Below are positions 29,935 through 38,908 of a stretch of 64,000 bases of DNA, piece by piece. Position numbers and translations under genes: made by a program. The notes under the pieces were generated by a model that had not been told where the DNA came from, did not search any database, and saw nothing but the letters and a program-made list of their open reading frames with translations. Source of the stretch: JANWXD01 sp035575135 (GTDB taxonomy: Bacteria > Acidobacteriota > Terriglobia > Bryobacterales > Bryobacteraceae); contig DATLYE010000078.1 in NCBI GenBank assembly GCA_035575135.1, positions 124,001-188,000 of the forward strand. The letters are read 5' to 3'. How positions within the stretch are numbered: position 1 is the stretch's first letter; each line of letters begins with the position of its first letter.

Positions 29935-32505
29935 ATGGAGCGACCGCGTCTGTTTTTGATTGATGCCTTCGGCTTCATCTTTCGCGCCTATCACGCTCGC
30001 GCGCGCAGCGGAGCGCCTCCGATGCGCACCAGCAAGGGTCTGAGCACGGAAGCGGTCTACATCTTCCACAACATGCTCCGCAAGCTGCTGGCCACGCACC
30101 GGCCCGAGTATGTGGCTGCCATCTTTGAGAGCGCGGGACCGACATTCCGGGAGCAAGCGTACGCTGCCTACAAGGCCACCCGCGCCGAAATGCCGCCGGA
30201 CCTGGCCGAGCAGATTCCCTACGTTCGCCGGCTACTGGAAGCCCTGCGCGTCCCGGTGTTGGAATACCCCGGTTTTGAAGCCGACGACGTGGTGGGCGCT
30301 CTTGCCCGCCGCGCAGTCGAGGCGGGTCTGGATGTCGTCATCGTCTCAAGCGACAAGGACATGTTGCAGCTGGTGGACGAGCATACCTTCATGGTGAACC
30401 CGGTGAAGGAAGATGAGTGGTACGACGCCGGCAAGGTCGAAGCCTTTCTGGGCGTCAAGCCGTGGCAGGTGCCCGATTTTCTGGCTCTCAAGGGCGATGC
30501 GATCGACAACATCCCGGGTGCGCCGGGCATCGGAGACAAAGGGGCCCGCGAGCTGATCGCGCGATTTGGGTCCGTGGAAAACGCCCTCGAGCACGCCGAA
30601 GAAGTCGAGCGCAAGACCTACCGGGAAAGCCTCTTGAACCACCGCGATCAAATCCTGCTCAGCAAGCGTCTGGCCACCATTGACACGACCGCTCCGGTGC
30701 CCTTCGAGCTCGACGCCTTGCGGGCGCAAGAACCCGATCCGGCCGCGCTCCGGCAGCTTTACAAAGAGCTGGAGTTCTACAGTTTGCTCCGCGAGCTCGA
30801 GCCGGAGCAGCGCGTGGAGCGTGATTACCGGCGACTGGAGACGGCGGCCGAAGTTGACGCCTACCTCGCCGCGATTCCCCGGGAATCCCCTGTGGCCGTG
30901 GCCCTCCAGGCCAGAGGGGAGGGTGAGCTCGCCCTCGGTATGGCGGCATTGGCATGGCGTCCGGGGGAGGCACGCTCGTTGAGCTTGGGACTGCTCGACC
31001 GGCTGCGGCCGCTGCTCGAAGACGGGTCCCGTCCCAAGATCACCCACGATTTGAAAACGATGCTGCTAACGCTCGCTGAGTGCGGCGTCGAGCCGCGCGG
31101 GTTCAACGAGGACGTGATGCTCTACGCCTTCCTGCTCGATGCAGATCCGTCGGGATGTGCTCTGGAGCCGCTTGCCGAGCGGCGGTTAGACCGGAAGCTG
31201 AGCGCGTCGGTCGAAGAACGCGCCGAATGCGTGCTCGAGCTGGCGCGACTGCTCGGGCCGGAAGTGGATGCACGGGGCTTGCGGAAGCTCTATGAAGAAA
31301 TTGACCTGCCCTTGGTGCCGGTGCTGGCCCGTATGGAGCGTACGGGGATCCGCATCGATCCTGCGGCGCTCGAGGCGCTTTCGCGGCGTCTGGACACCGA
31401 AATTCAGCGCCTCTCGGCCGAGATCCAGCAGATGGCGGGACGGCCGTTCAACATCAATTCGCCCCAGCAACTGGGAAAGGTACTGTTTGAAGAACTGAAA
31501 CTGCCCGCGCCGGTCCGATACGGCAGAGGAAAAACCATCTCCACGGCTGCGGACGTGCTGGAAGAGCTTGCGGCCGAACATCCGATTGCGGCCAAGGTGC
31601 TGGAATACCGCCAGCTGGCCAAACTCAAGGGAACGTACGTGGACGCTCTGCCCCAGCTGATCAACCCGAGAACCGGCCGGCTCCATACGTCCTTCAATCA
31701 GACCGGTGCGGCCACGGGGCGGCTGTCCAGCTCGAATCCGAACCTGCAGAACATACCCATCCGCACGGAACTGGGACGCGAGATCCGGGCTGCTTTCGTG
31801 CCCCGGGAGGGATGGAGCCTGCTGGTGGCGGATTACTCCCAGATCGAGCTGCGCCTGCTCGCGCACATGTCGCGCGATCCCGTCCTGCTCGAAGCGTTTC
31901 GCAAGGGCGAAGATATTCACACGCGCACGGCGGCGGAGGTTTTCGGGGTACCGCCGCTGATGGTGACGCCGGAACTACGCCGTAACGCGAAAGCGGTGAA
32001 CTTCGGCATCATCTACGGGCTGAGCGCATACGGACTTTCCGCGCAGCTCGGCATTTCCCGCGAGGAAGCGGAAACCTATATCCGCAACTACTTCGCCCGT
32101 TACGCCGGGGTCAAACGGTTCATTGAGGAAACGATCGCCACCGTGCGCCGCACCGGCGAGACGCGGACGCTTTTTGGGCGCCGGCGCCCCATACCGGACA
32201 TCAACAGCTCCAATCCGAACGCGCGCGGTTTTGCCGAGCGCACGGCGATCAACACGCCGTTGCAGGGCACGGCGGCGGATCTGATCAAGCTCGCCATGAT
32301 CCGGATTGACCGGGAACTTCAGGCGCGCCGCTGGCGCACCGCCATGCTCCTTCAGGTCCATGACGAACTTCTGTTCGAATCACCGCCCGAGGAGGTGCAG
32401 GAAGCCGCGGCGATGGTCCGGCGCGAAATGGAGAACGTCTACCGGCTGGAAGTGCCGCTCGTTGTGGAGACCGGTATCGGTCCCAACTGGCGGGACGCCA
32501 AGTGA
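29935..32505 (+). CDS. polA: DNA polymerase I
   Basis: Repair and Okazaki-fragment processing polymerase, 856 residues. The N-terminal 5' nuclease is intact (LIDAFGFIFRAYHA, YPGFEADDVVG, SSDKDMLQLV, GDAIDNIPGAPGIG). The middle 3'-5' exonuclease domain lacks the first catalytic motif: the DxE position reads PVAVALQARG, and the Exo III tyrosine region is also degenerate, so proofreading is probably absent, as in Taq polymerase. Polymerase motifs A (VADYSQIELRLLAHMS), B (RRNAKAVNFGIIYGLS) and C (QVHDELLFE) are intact. TATGAT at 29920-29925 lies 9 nt before the ATG. Confidence 0.96.
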   Translation: MERPRLFLIDAFGFIFRAYHARARSGAPPMRTSKGLSTEAVYIFHNMLRKLLATHRPEYVAAIFESAGPTFREQAYAAYKATRAEMPPDLAEQIPYVRRLLEALRVPVLEYPGFEADDVVGALARRAVEAGLDVVIVSSDKDMLQLVDEHTFMVNPVKEDEWYDAGKVEAFLGVKPWQVPDFLALKGDAIDNIPGAPGIGDKGARELIARFGSVENALEHAEEVERKTYRESLLNHRDQILLSKRLATIDTTAPVPFELDALRAQEPDPAALRQLYKELEFYSLLRELEPEQRVERDYRRLETAAEVDAYLAAIPRESPVAVALQARGEGELALGMAALAWRPGEARSLSLGLLDRLRPLLEDGSRPKITHDLKTMLLTLAECGVEPRGFNEDVMLYAFLLDADPSGCALEPLAERRLDRKLSASVEERAECVLELARLLGPEVDARGLRKLYEEIDLPLVPVLARMERTGIRIDPAALEALSRRLDTEIQRLSAEIQQMAGRPFNINSPQQLGKVLFEELKLPAPVRYGRGKTISTAADVLEELAAEHPIAAKVLEYRQLAKLKGTYVDALPQLINPRTGRLHTSFNQTGAATGRLSSSNPNLQNIPIRTELGREIRAAFVPREGWSLLVADYSQIELRLLAHMSRDPVLLEAFRKGEDIHTRTAAEVFGVPPLMVTPELRRNAKAVNFGIIYGLSAYGLSAQLGISREEAETYIRNYFARYAGVKRFIEETIATVRRTGETRTLFGRRRPIPDINSSNPNARGFAERTAINTPLQGTAADLIKLAMIRIDRELQARRWRTAMLLQVHDELLFESPPEEVQEAAAMVRREMENVYRLEVPLVVETGIGPNWRDAK

Positions 32506-33398
32506 GGGGCGCCCGAGGCGATCACGACCCAGTGCAACTTGACATCCTGAATCGCGGCCCCGCAGAAGACCACCTCAGCCAGCAGGCCCTCCTGCGTGTC
32601 CCGGCGGTGAAACTGATCGAACACGAGGTTACCGAGCGAGTAAAAGATCACGCCGCCGCGATGCCGCTCCACGGGTTGAATGACATGAGGATGGTGGCCC
32701 ACGACGACGGCGGCGCCGGCTTCGAGGGCGGCGCGGGCGAACTCTGCCTGCTGGCGGTTGGGATTCCTCCGGTACTCGTCGCCGGCGTGCATGGAAACGA
32801 TGACGGCGTCGGCGCGCCGGCTGAGCCGGGCCACGTCTTCGCGCATCCTCTCGGCGTCCATCAGGTTGACGCGGGGATCCGGCGCCGCGTGATTGCCGTT
32901 TGACTGGTCGTAGGTGTATGCCAGGAAGCCGAAGCGAACGCCGTTGCGGACCACGACGGCACCCTCCCGCGCCGCTTCCGGCGTAAGCCCCGTCCCCACC
33001 GCGTAGATGCCGTTGCGGGCCAGCCAGCGGAGTGTGAACTCGACGCCGTAACCGCCGCAATCCCGTGCGTGGTTGTTTGCCGTGGAGACGACATCGACGC
33101 CGGCAAGCCGCAGTCCCTCCACCATCTCAGGAGCGGCCCGAAAGATCATGCCGCGTTCCGAGGGCCGCCCGCGGCCTGCAAACGGTGACTCGAGGTTGAC
33201 GAAGGCGATATCGGCAGCTTCGAGGAACCCGGCGATGTTGCGGAACGGCCAGGCGGGATCCCTCCGGAGCCTGGCCGTCTTGCCGATATGACGGGCCAGC
33301 ATCACGTCTCCGCCGAACAGGACGCGGGTCACGGCGGTTTGGGCCCCGATCCATCCGGCGGGCCCGATCCCCAGCAGGGTGCGTCGCGTGATGCTCAT
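32439..33398 (-). CDS. CapA-like poly-gamma-glutamate/calcineurin-fold protein
   Basis: A 319-residue protein with a short twin-arginine-like leader (ITRRTLLGIG) and the CapA/PGA_cap fold, related to metallophosphoesterases: LFGGDVMLARHIG, FVNLESPFAG, STANNHARDCG, VSMHAGDEY, VVGHHPHVIQPVE and FYSLGNLVFDQ. It was named for capsule poly-gamma-glutamate synthesis, but most members are of unknown function. It overlaps the pgl stop by 4 nt (ATGA). Its 3' end overlaps the convergent polA by 67 nt. Confidence 0.87.
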   Translation of the reverse strand: MSITRRTLLGIGPAGWIGAQTAVTRVLFGGDVMLARHIGKTARLRRDPAWPFRNIAGFLEAADIAFVNLESPFAGRGRPSERGMIFRAAPEMVEGLRLAGVDVVSTANNHARDCGGYGVEFTLRWLARNGIYAVGTGLTPEAAREGAVVVRNGVRFGFLAYTYDQSNGNHAAPDPRVNLMDAERMREDVARLSRRADAVIVSMHAGDEYRRNPNRQQAEFARAALEAGAAVVVGHHPHVIQPVERHRGGVIFYSLGNLVFDQFHRRDTQEGLLAEVVFCGAAIQDVKLHWVVIASGAPHLASRQLGPIPVSTTSGTSSR

Positions 33399-34117
33399 GG
33401 CGCCAGCAACCGAGCCGAACCTTCATCCAGGAACCATGTCACCCGGCTGTCGCGAAGCAAGTGAGCGGGGTATTGTTCCGGATTCCGGGGCTCCTCGATG
33501 GCGGCGCGGACCGCCTCCGCTTTCTCCGCTCCCGTGACCAGAAACACGACCTCTCCTGCGGCGCGCAACGGACCGGCAAGCAACGTGACCCGCCACGGGC
33601 CGCCGTGCGGCGGGCAGGCGGCCGCGGCGATGCGCGTCTGGTCGTCCAGCAGAGGGCTGCGGGGGAACAAGCTCGCGATGTGTCCGTCAGCTCCGAGGCC
33701 GCAATGGATCACATCAAAGCGCGGCAGCTCGCCTGCCGCAAGGCCGAAGAAGCTGCGGACCTCCTCCTCGTAGCGCCGGGCGGCCGCCTCGGGGGATAGT
33801 TCTCCGTGGATGCGGTGAACGTTTTCCGCCGGAATCCCCGCAGGAGCAATCAGTCTTTCTTCGGCGAGCAGGAAATTGCTTTGAGGATCGGACGGGGGAA
33901 CCATGCGTTCGTCCACCGAAAACAGATGGATGCGCCGCCAGGCGAGGCCGGTGCGCGCCAGGGGCTCGAACAGAAGGCGTGCTGTCGCACCGCCGGAGAC
34001 GGCCAGCGTGGCGTGCTCGCGTTCGAGCAACGCGCGATCCAGCAGGCTGCTGACGTGCGCGGCGCAAGCTTCCCCGGCGGCACGAGGCGAAGGATATGCA
34101 TGCCAGACGAACCCCAT
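33395..34117 (-). CDS. pgl: 6-phosphogluconolactonase
   Basis: Hydrolyses 6-phosphogluconolactone in the oxidative pentose phosphate pathway. The 240-residue SugarP_isomerase-type protein shows the family's LAVSGGATARLLFEPLA, HLFSVDERMVPPSDPQSN and HCGLGADGHIASLFP motifs. It sits 3 nt downstream of opcA and directly after zwf-opcA, consistent with its pathway, and overlaps the CapA-like gene by 4 nt. Confidence 0.94.
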   Translation of the reverse strand: MGFVWHAYPSPRAAGEACAAHVSSLLDRALLEREHATLAVSGGATARLLFEPLARTGLAWRRIHLFSVDERMVPPSDPQSNFLLAEERLIAPAGIPAENVHRIHGELSPEAAARRYEEEVRSFFGLAAGELPRFDVIHCGLGADGHIASLFPRSPLLDDQTRIAAAACPPHGGPWRVTLLAGPLRAAGEVVFLVTGAEKAEAVRAAIEEPRNPEQYPAHLLRDSRVTWFLDEGSARLLAP

Positions 34118-34120
34118 GGG

Positions 34121-35113
34121 TCAGCTGAGCGCACGCGTTGCTTCAGCGGCACGCGAGAGACACCGGCGGTACACGCGATCGCGCGCCCCCAGCGACAGCT
34201 CCTCCGCCAGCAGATCCGCCTCGGATGGTGGCGGAAAGGAGGTACGGCTCAGCGCGTCGCCGATACGGGTTTCCAGGGTAGAGTCCGTCCGCCACTCCAC
34301 CGTAATCGAGCAAGGCCGCCCTTCCAGGCGAACGGCCATCCGGCGACCCGCCTGCTCTTGTCTACGGGCTTCGATCCGGAGACGCCCGTCTCCGATGCTC
34401 CAACCGAGCGTTTCGGCGATCCAGGCGGCTACGTAACAGGCGCCGGACATGTCGGCTGGATCCGCAAAGCTGACGGCCGCCCCTTGGATTTGCGCAAGGG
34501 GAAGCCTCGGGCGGGCGCACTCGTAAGCCTGGGCCAGCGCCTCCCGCAGCGGCGTCAGGCGAGCCCATGCCAGATCCCCGACCGCATGCCCGGCGGCGAG
34601 CAGTGCCGCCATTGACTCGAACAGGGCTTCAAGGCTCTCGGTGCGCGCACTGTCCAGAATCATCCTCGGTTGCAGCGCAGTAAAGCGGTCGCGGTCGGGG
34701 CCTAAAAACAACTGCAAACTGCGCCACCAGACGACAACGGGCAGATCCGGAGCTGCAAGAGCGACCAGCACGGGAACGATTTCGCCGAGCCGGGCGCGGT
34801 TTGCCGTGATCTCGATTTGCTCGGAGCAGATTTCCGAACGTTCGTTGCGCGGAAGCCAGCAATGGGCAAACACCCGGGCTTCCGGTTCCGCCACCTCCTC
34901 ACCGGCGCGCAGGAGCACAGCGCGGGCGGGATGGCGCTCCATGAGTTCCGCCAGTGTGGCGCCGATGTTGCCGGCATCGTCGGAAGCGTCGCACACTACA
35001 ATCAGCGTGAGGGCGCACGCCCGCAGCACACCGGGCTGCCCGGTTCCGTGGCGTGCCAGCTCTTCCCACAGACGCTCCAGATCCCTCAGGACCTGTTCGG
35101 AGAGTACCGCCAT
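34121..35113 (-). CDS. opcA: Glucose-6-phosphate dehydrogenase assembly protein OpcA
   Basis: A 330-residue protein of the OpcA family, an allosteric and redox effector of glucose-6-phosphate dehydrogenase best known in cyanobacteria and actinobacteria. Seen are LTLIVVCDASDD, HPARAVLLRAGE, ICSEQIEITA and APDLPVVVWWRSLQLF. The ATG at 35113 shares a base with the zwf stop (TGATG), giving strong coupling; the longer open frame upstream lies inside zwf and is not used. The overlap with zwf and the spacing to pgl make it part of a compact operon. Confidence 0.9.
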   Translation of the reverse strand: MAVLSEQVLRDLERLWEELARHGTGQPGVLRACALTLIVVCDASDDAGNIGATLAELMERHPARAVLLRAGEEVAEPEARVFAHCWLPRNERSEICSEQIEITANRARLGEIVPVLVALAAPDLPVVVWWRSLQLFLGPDRDRFTALQPRMILDSARTESLEALFESMAALLAAGHAVGDLAWARLTPLREALAQAYECARPRLPLAQIQGAAVSFADPADMSGACYVAAWIAETLGWSIGDGRLRIEARRQEQAGRRMAVRLEGRPCSITVEWRTDSTLETRIGDALSRTSFPPPSEADLLAEELSLGARDRVYRRCLSRAAEATRALS

Positions 35114-36648
35114 CAAGGCCTCCTCCAGGCGTGCCCGCGTCGCGCCAGCATCTGATCGGCTTCCGGGGGCCCCCAAGAGCCCGCCGGGTAGTTGGGAAAG
35201 TCGAACCGGCGCTGAGCCCAGTGCTGGAGCACGGGTTCGACCACCGCCCAGCCGGCCTCCACCATATCCTGGCGGATGAACAGCGTGTTGTCTCCGGCCA
35301 GTGCATCGAGCAGCAGGGTTTCGTACGCCGAGGGCAGGCGGATGCCGAAACTCGCGCCGTAGTGGAAATCCATCGAGACCGGCCGCAGCCGCATCCCGCT
35401 GCCTGGCTGCTTGGACAGAAATCGCAGCGAAATCCCTTCGTCGGGTTGAATCCGCAAGATCAACAGGCTCGGCAGGGTGCCCGATTGCCCACCGTCTTCG
35501 AACAGAGCCAGCGGCGCACTGTGGAACTGGACGGCGACATCGGTCACGCGCTTGGGCAGCCGCTTGCCGGTGCGCAGGTAAAAAGGCACGCCCGCCCACC
35601 GCCAGTTGTCCACGAAAAGCGTGAGCGCGGCGTAAGTCTCCGTGGGTGACTCCGGGTCCACGCCCGGCTCTTGGCGGAAACCCGGGACTTCCTCACCGCC
35701 GATCTGTGCGGGACCGTACTGCCCCGCCACAGCGTTCGCAGCGACTTCCTCGGGTTTCCAGATGCGGATCGAGCGGAGCAGTTTGGCGCGTTCGTCGCGC
35801 ACGGCCTCGGGCTCGAAGACCGCAGGAGGCTCCATGGCGATCGTGGCCATTACTTGCAGCAGGTGATTCTGCACCATGTCCCTGAGTGCGCCCGCCTGCT
35901 GGTAGTACGCGCCGCGTCCTTCGACGCCGGCCGACTCCGCTGCGGTGATCTGCACGTGGTTGACGTAGCGGCGGTTCCACAGCGGCTCAAAGATACCGTT
36001 GGCGAAGCGGAAGGCCAGGATGTTCTGGACCGTCTCTTTGCCGAGGTAATGGTCAATGCGGTAGATGGCCTCTTCGGAGAAAACCTGCCTGAGCGTGGCG
36101 TTGAGCCGCCGTGCACTCTCCAAATCCCACCCGAAGGGTTTTTCGACGACGAGCCTGCGGAAGCCGGTTCCCCGGTCGAGTCCCGCTGCGGCGATTCCCG
36201 CAGCGGCCGGCTCGTAATGTCCCGGCTGGGTGGCCAGATAAAAAAGCACGTTGCCGGCAGTCGGCCGGGCTGCGGCGATCTCAGCGAGCCTTGCGGCCAG
36301 GCGCTCGAAGGCGCTCTGGTCGCCGACATCACCGGGCAAATAAAACAATGCCCGCGCGAATTCCCTCCAGGTCTCCTCCGACCACGGACCGTCGTCCAGG
36401 AACTCCGAAACGGCATGGCGCGAGAATTCCCGGAACTGATCATCGCTCAGCGGGCGGCGCGAGACGCCCAGAATCGCAAACCCCGGAGGAAGGCTGCGGC
36501 CGGCGGCCAGGCGGTAGAGGGCGGGGAGCAGCTTGCGGCGCGTCAGGTCCCCGGTGGCCCCGAAGATCACCATGCTACACGGGGGCGCCCGCCGTGGGAA
36601 CCGCACCGGATCCAGGAAAGGATTGTCCGAGCCCACGCCTTCCAACAT
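35113..36648 (-). CDS. zwf: Glucose-6-phosphate 1-dehydrogenase
   Basis: First enzyme of the oxidative pentose phosphate pathway, 511 residues. The Rossmann motif is VIFGATGDLTRRKLLPALY, the catalytic motif RIDHYLGKETVQN, and the later VEKPFGWDLESA is conserved. It leads the operon zwf-opcA-pgl-capA. There is no good Shine-Dalgarno. It is divergent from the radical SAM gene over about 50 nt. Confidence 0.96.
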   Translation of the reverse strand: MLEGVGSDNPFLDPVRFPRRAPPCSMVIFGATGDLTRRKLLPALYRLAAGRSLPPGFAILGVSRRPLSDDQFREFSRHAVSEFLDDGPWSEETWREFARALFYLPGDVGDQSAFERLAARLAEIAAARPTAGNVLFYLATQPGHYEPAAAGIAAAGLDRGTGFRRLVVEKPFGWDLESARRLNATLRQVFSEEAIYRIDHYLGKETVQNILAFRFANGIFEPLWNRRYVNHVQITAAESAGVEGRGAYYQQAGALRDMVQNHLLQVMATIAMEPPAVFEPEAVRDERAKLLRSIRIWKPEEVAANAVAGQYGPAQIGGEEVPGFRQEPGVDPESPTETYAALTLFVDNWRWAGVPFYLRTGKRLPKRVTDVAVQFHSAPLALFEDGGQSGTLPSLLILRIQPDEGISLRFLSKQPGSGMRLRPVSMDFHYGASFGIRLPSAYETLLLDALAGDNTLFIRQDMVEAGWAVVEPVLQHWAQRRFDFPNYPAGSWGPPEADQMLARRGHAWRRP

Positions 36649-36701
36649 AGCAAGCGGTGAGCCTTGTGCACTTCCGCCCGCCCTTGTCTTACACTGGCGG
36701 C

Positions 36702-37898
36702 ATGGGAGACGGGGCGGTGTTTCCGATCCTGGGAACGAATTCGGGAGCCGCCCCGCGCATCAGCTCCCTGCTGATCAAGCCGGTCTCCGCAGTCTGCAAC
36801 CTCGACTGTGCGTACTGTTTTTACCTGGACCGCGAAGCCGATCCCTACAAGTCGCTGCCGGGACGGAGGATGACGCTGGACACGCTGGAGCGGCTCGTGG
36901 ACGGCTACTTGTTTTATTCCTATCCTGCAAGCGTGTTCGCTTTCCAGGGCGGCGAACCCACGCTCGCCGGCCTCTCCTTTTTCGAGAAGCTGATCGAGTA
37001 CCAGCAGCACTACGGCCGCAACGGGCAAAGCGTGAGCAACGCGATCCAGACCAACGGCCTGCTCCTGGACGACGGCTGGTGTAAACTCTTCCGCGACTAC
37101 AACTGGCTGGTGGGAATCTCGCTCGACGGCCCCGAGGAGGTTCACGATTTATACCGTTACAACAAGGCGGGCCGGGGCACCTGGAAGCAGGTCATCCAGG
37201 GAATCGAGGCGCTCGAGCGCAACCGCGTCGAGTTCAACGTGCTGTGCGTGCTGAGCCAGGCCAACGTGGAAAAGCCGCGCGAGCTTTACCGTTTTTTCCG
37301 GAGCCTGGGCGTCCAGCACATCCAGTACATCCCGCTGGCGGAGTTCGACCAAGACGGCCGTCCGTTGCCGTTCACCATCACCCCGGAGCAGTACGGCCGC
37401 TTTCTCTGCGAGACGTTCGATCTGTGGTGGCCCGAGCGTCGCAAGATGCGGATCCGGTTTTTTGACAACATAGCCGAGGCCCTGGCGGGTTACAAACCGG
37501 GAAGCTGCACCCTGCACGAGACCTGCGACAGCTACGTCGTTGTCGAATACAATGGCGACGTCTACCCGTGCGACTTCTTTGTCGAAAGCGGCTGGAAGCT
37601 GGGTAACATACTGACCGACTCTTGGGCGGAGATCGCGCGCCGCCAGCAGCGGTACCGGTTTGCGGCGAAGAAAACCATTCCGCACCCGGAATGCCAAGTC
37701 TGCGACTACCAGTCCATCTGCCACGGCGGATGCCCCAAGTTCCGCCACGGCCCACGCCGCCGCTTCGAGGATCTCGATTACTTCTGTACGGCTTATAAGA
37801 TGATCTACGCCCGTGCCGTCGGTCCCCTCAAACGGGAAGTGGAAAAGATTCTGGGCCGCGCCGCCGAACCGGAGTTGCAGGCCGTCAGTCCCTATTGA
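36702..37898 (+). CDS. Anaerobic sulfatase-maturase-like radical SAM/SPASM protein
   Basis: A 398-residue radical SAM enzyme. The SAM cluster is C32-x3-C36-x2-C39 (SAVCNLDCAYCFYLD), followed by FQGGEPTLAG and a C-terminal SPASM region with seven or more Cys (GSCTLHETCDS, VYPCDFF, CQVCDYQSICHGGCPK). The pattern matches anSME, which converts an active-site Cys or Ser of sulfatases to formylglycine. ATG 36702 is chosen over a GTG 45 nt upstream because TACACT (36690-36695) lies 6 nt before it. No sulfatase is in the window, so the target lies elsewhere or differs. Confidence 0.88.
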   Translation: MGDGAVFPILGTNSGAAPRISSLLIKPVSAVCNLDCAYCFYLDREADPYKSLPGRRMTLDTLERLVDGYLFYSYPASVFAFQGGEPTLAGLSFFEKLIEYQQHYGRNGQSVSNAIQTNGLLLDDGWCKLFRDYNWLVGISLDGPEEVHDLYRYNKAGRGTWKQVIQGIEALERNRVEFNVLCVLSQANVEKPRELYRFFRSLGVQHIQYIPLAEFDQDGRPLPFTITPEQYGRFLCETFDLWWPERRKMRIRFFDNIAEALAGYKPGSCTLHETCDSYVVVEYNGDVYPCDFFVESGWKLGNILTDSWAEIARRQQRYRFAAKKTIPHPECQVCDYQSICHGGCPKFRHGPRRRFEDLDYFCTAYKMIYARAVGPLKREVEKILGRAAEPELQAVSPY

Positions 37899-37908
37899 GG
37901 GTTGTGCG

Positions 37909-38904
37909 ATGCGCTGGTTGGCCGCCGGGGCTGTTCTGTTCCTTGCAGGCTGGCTTTTGCTGCTGGCCGACACCGAGGCGCTGCCGTCCCGAGTCTTCTT
38001 CCAGCGCGGCGTGAATTTCACCGCGGAGTGGCCCGACGCCTATTCGTCTCCTCGTGCCGAGCAGATGCTGCGCAGTTTCCCCGGCTACGGGATCAACGCC
38101 ATCGCGCTGGTCCCCTACGGCTTCGCACGGCGCGACGAGCCGCGGATCCGCATGATCGGACGCCGCGGCATGGAGCGCGACGACTCCATCCGCCGGATGG
38201 CGGCCGTGGCCCACGACGCCGGCCTGAAGGTCATGCTCAAGCCGCAGCTGTGGGTGCGGCGCAGCTTCCCTGGCGAACTCGATTTCGCCTCCGGGCACGA
38301 CCGCGCCGCCTGGTTCGGCGAATACCGAAACTTTGTCGAGCACTATGCGAGGCTCGCCTCTGAGATCCGCGCCGATATTTTCTGTGTGGGTGTGGAGCTG
38401 GCGCGGCTGACGCGCCACGAAGCGCAGTGGAGAGATCTGATCCGCCGCGTGCGCCGGATCTACCGCGGTCCTCTTGTCTACGCCGCCAACTGGGGCGAGG
38501 AGTTCGAGACGCTGCGTTTTTGGGACGCCCTCGACTACATCGGGCTCAATCAGTACTATCCGCTTCCGGACGATCTTTCAACAGCCGATCTGGTGCGGCG
38601 CGTGGAGGCGGTGCAGCGCAAGCACCGCCGCCCGGTGATCTTTACCGAAGCCGGTTTCGCCAGCCTGGAGAATGCTCACCGGAAGCCTTGGGATGAGACG
38701 CCGCGAAGGATCTCCCTCGAACACCAGGCGCGGGCTTACGCAGCGGTGCTCGACGCCTTCTATGGCAAGCCGTGGTTTCAAGGCGTCTACTGGTGGAAGG
38801 TGGGCTCGGACGGTCACGGCGGCCCTGAAGACGGCTCGCTGACGCCGTGGGGCAAGCCCGCCATGGAAGTGGTCGCGCGCTGGTACCGCACCGGCGGGCG
38901 CTAG
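37909..38904 (+). CDS. Secreted GH113-like glycoside hydrolase
   Basis: A 331-residue protein with an N-terminal signal or anchor (RWLAAGAVLFLAGWLLLLA) and a TIM-barrel fold. The features resemble glycoside hydrolase family 113: QRGVNFTAEWP, MLKPQLWVRRSFPGE, a likely acid/base Glu163 in VGVELARL and nucleophile Glu247 in IFTEAGFAS, then YWWKVGSDGHGG. GH113 enzymes are beta-mannanases, but the substrate of this protein is unproven. It starts 10 nt after the radical SAM gene, so the pair is likely co-transcribed. Confidence 0.75.
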   Translation: MRWLAAGAVLFLAGWLLLLADTEALPSRVFFQRGVNFTAEWPDAYSSPRAEQMLRSFPGYGINAIALVPYGFARRDEPRIRMIGRRGMERDDSIRRMAAVAHDAGLKVMLKPQLWVRRSFPGELDFASGHDRAAWFGEYRNFVEHYARLASEIRADIFCVGVELARLTRHEAQWRDLIRRVRRIYRGPLVYAANWGEEFETLRFWDALDYIGLNQYYPLPDDLSTADLVRRVEAVQRKHRRPVIFTEAGFASLENAHRKPWDETPRRISLEHQARAYAAVLDAFYGKPWFQGVYWWKVGSDGHGGPEDGSLTPWGKPAMEVVARWYRTGGR

Positions 38905-38908
38905 GCCG

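Noticed and set aside
34121..35599. Longer OpcA beginning inside zwf
   Set aside because: The TGATG overlap start at 35113 gives the family's normal beginning.
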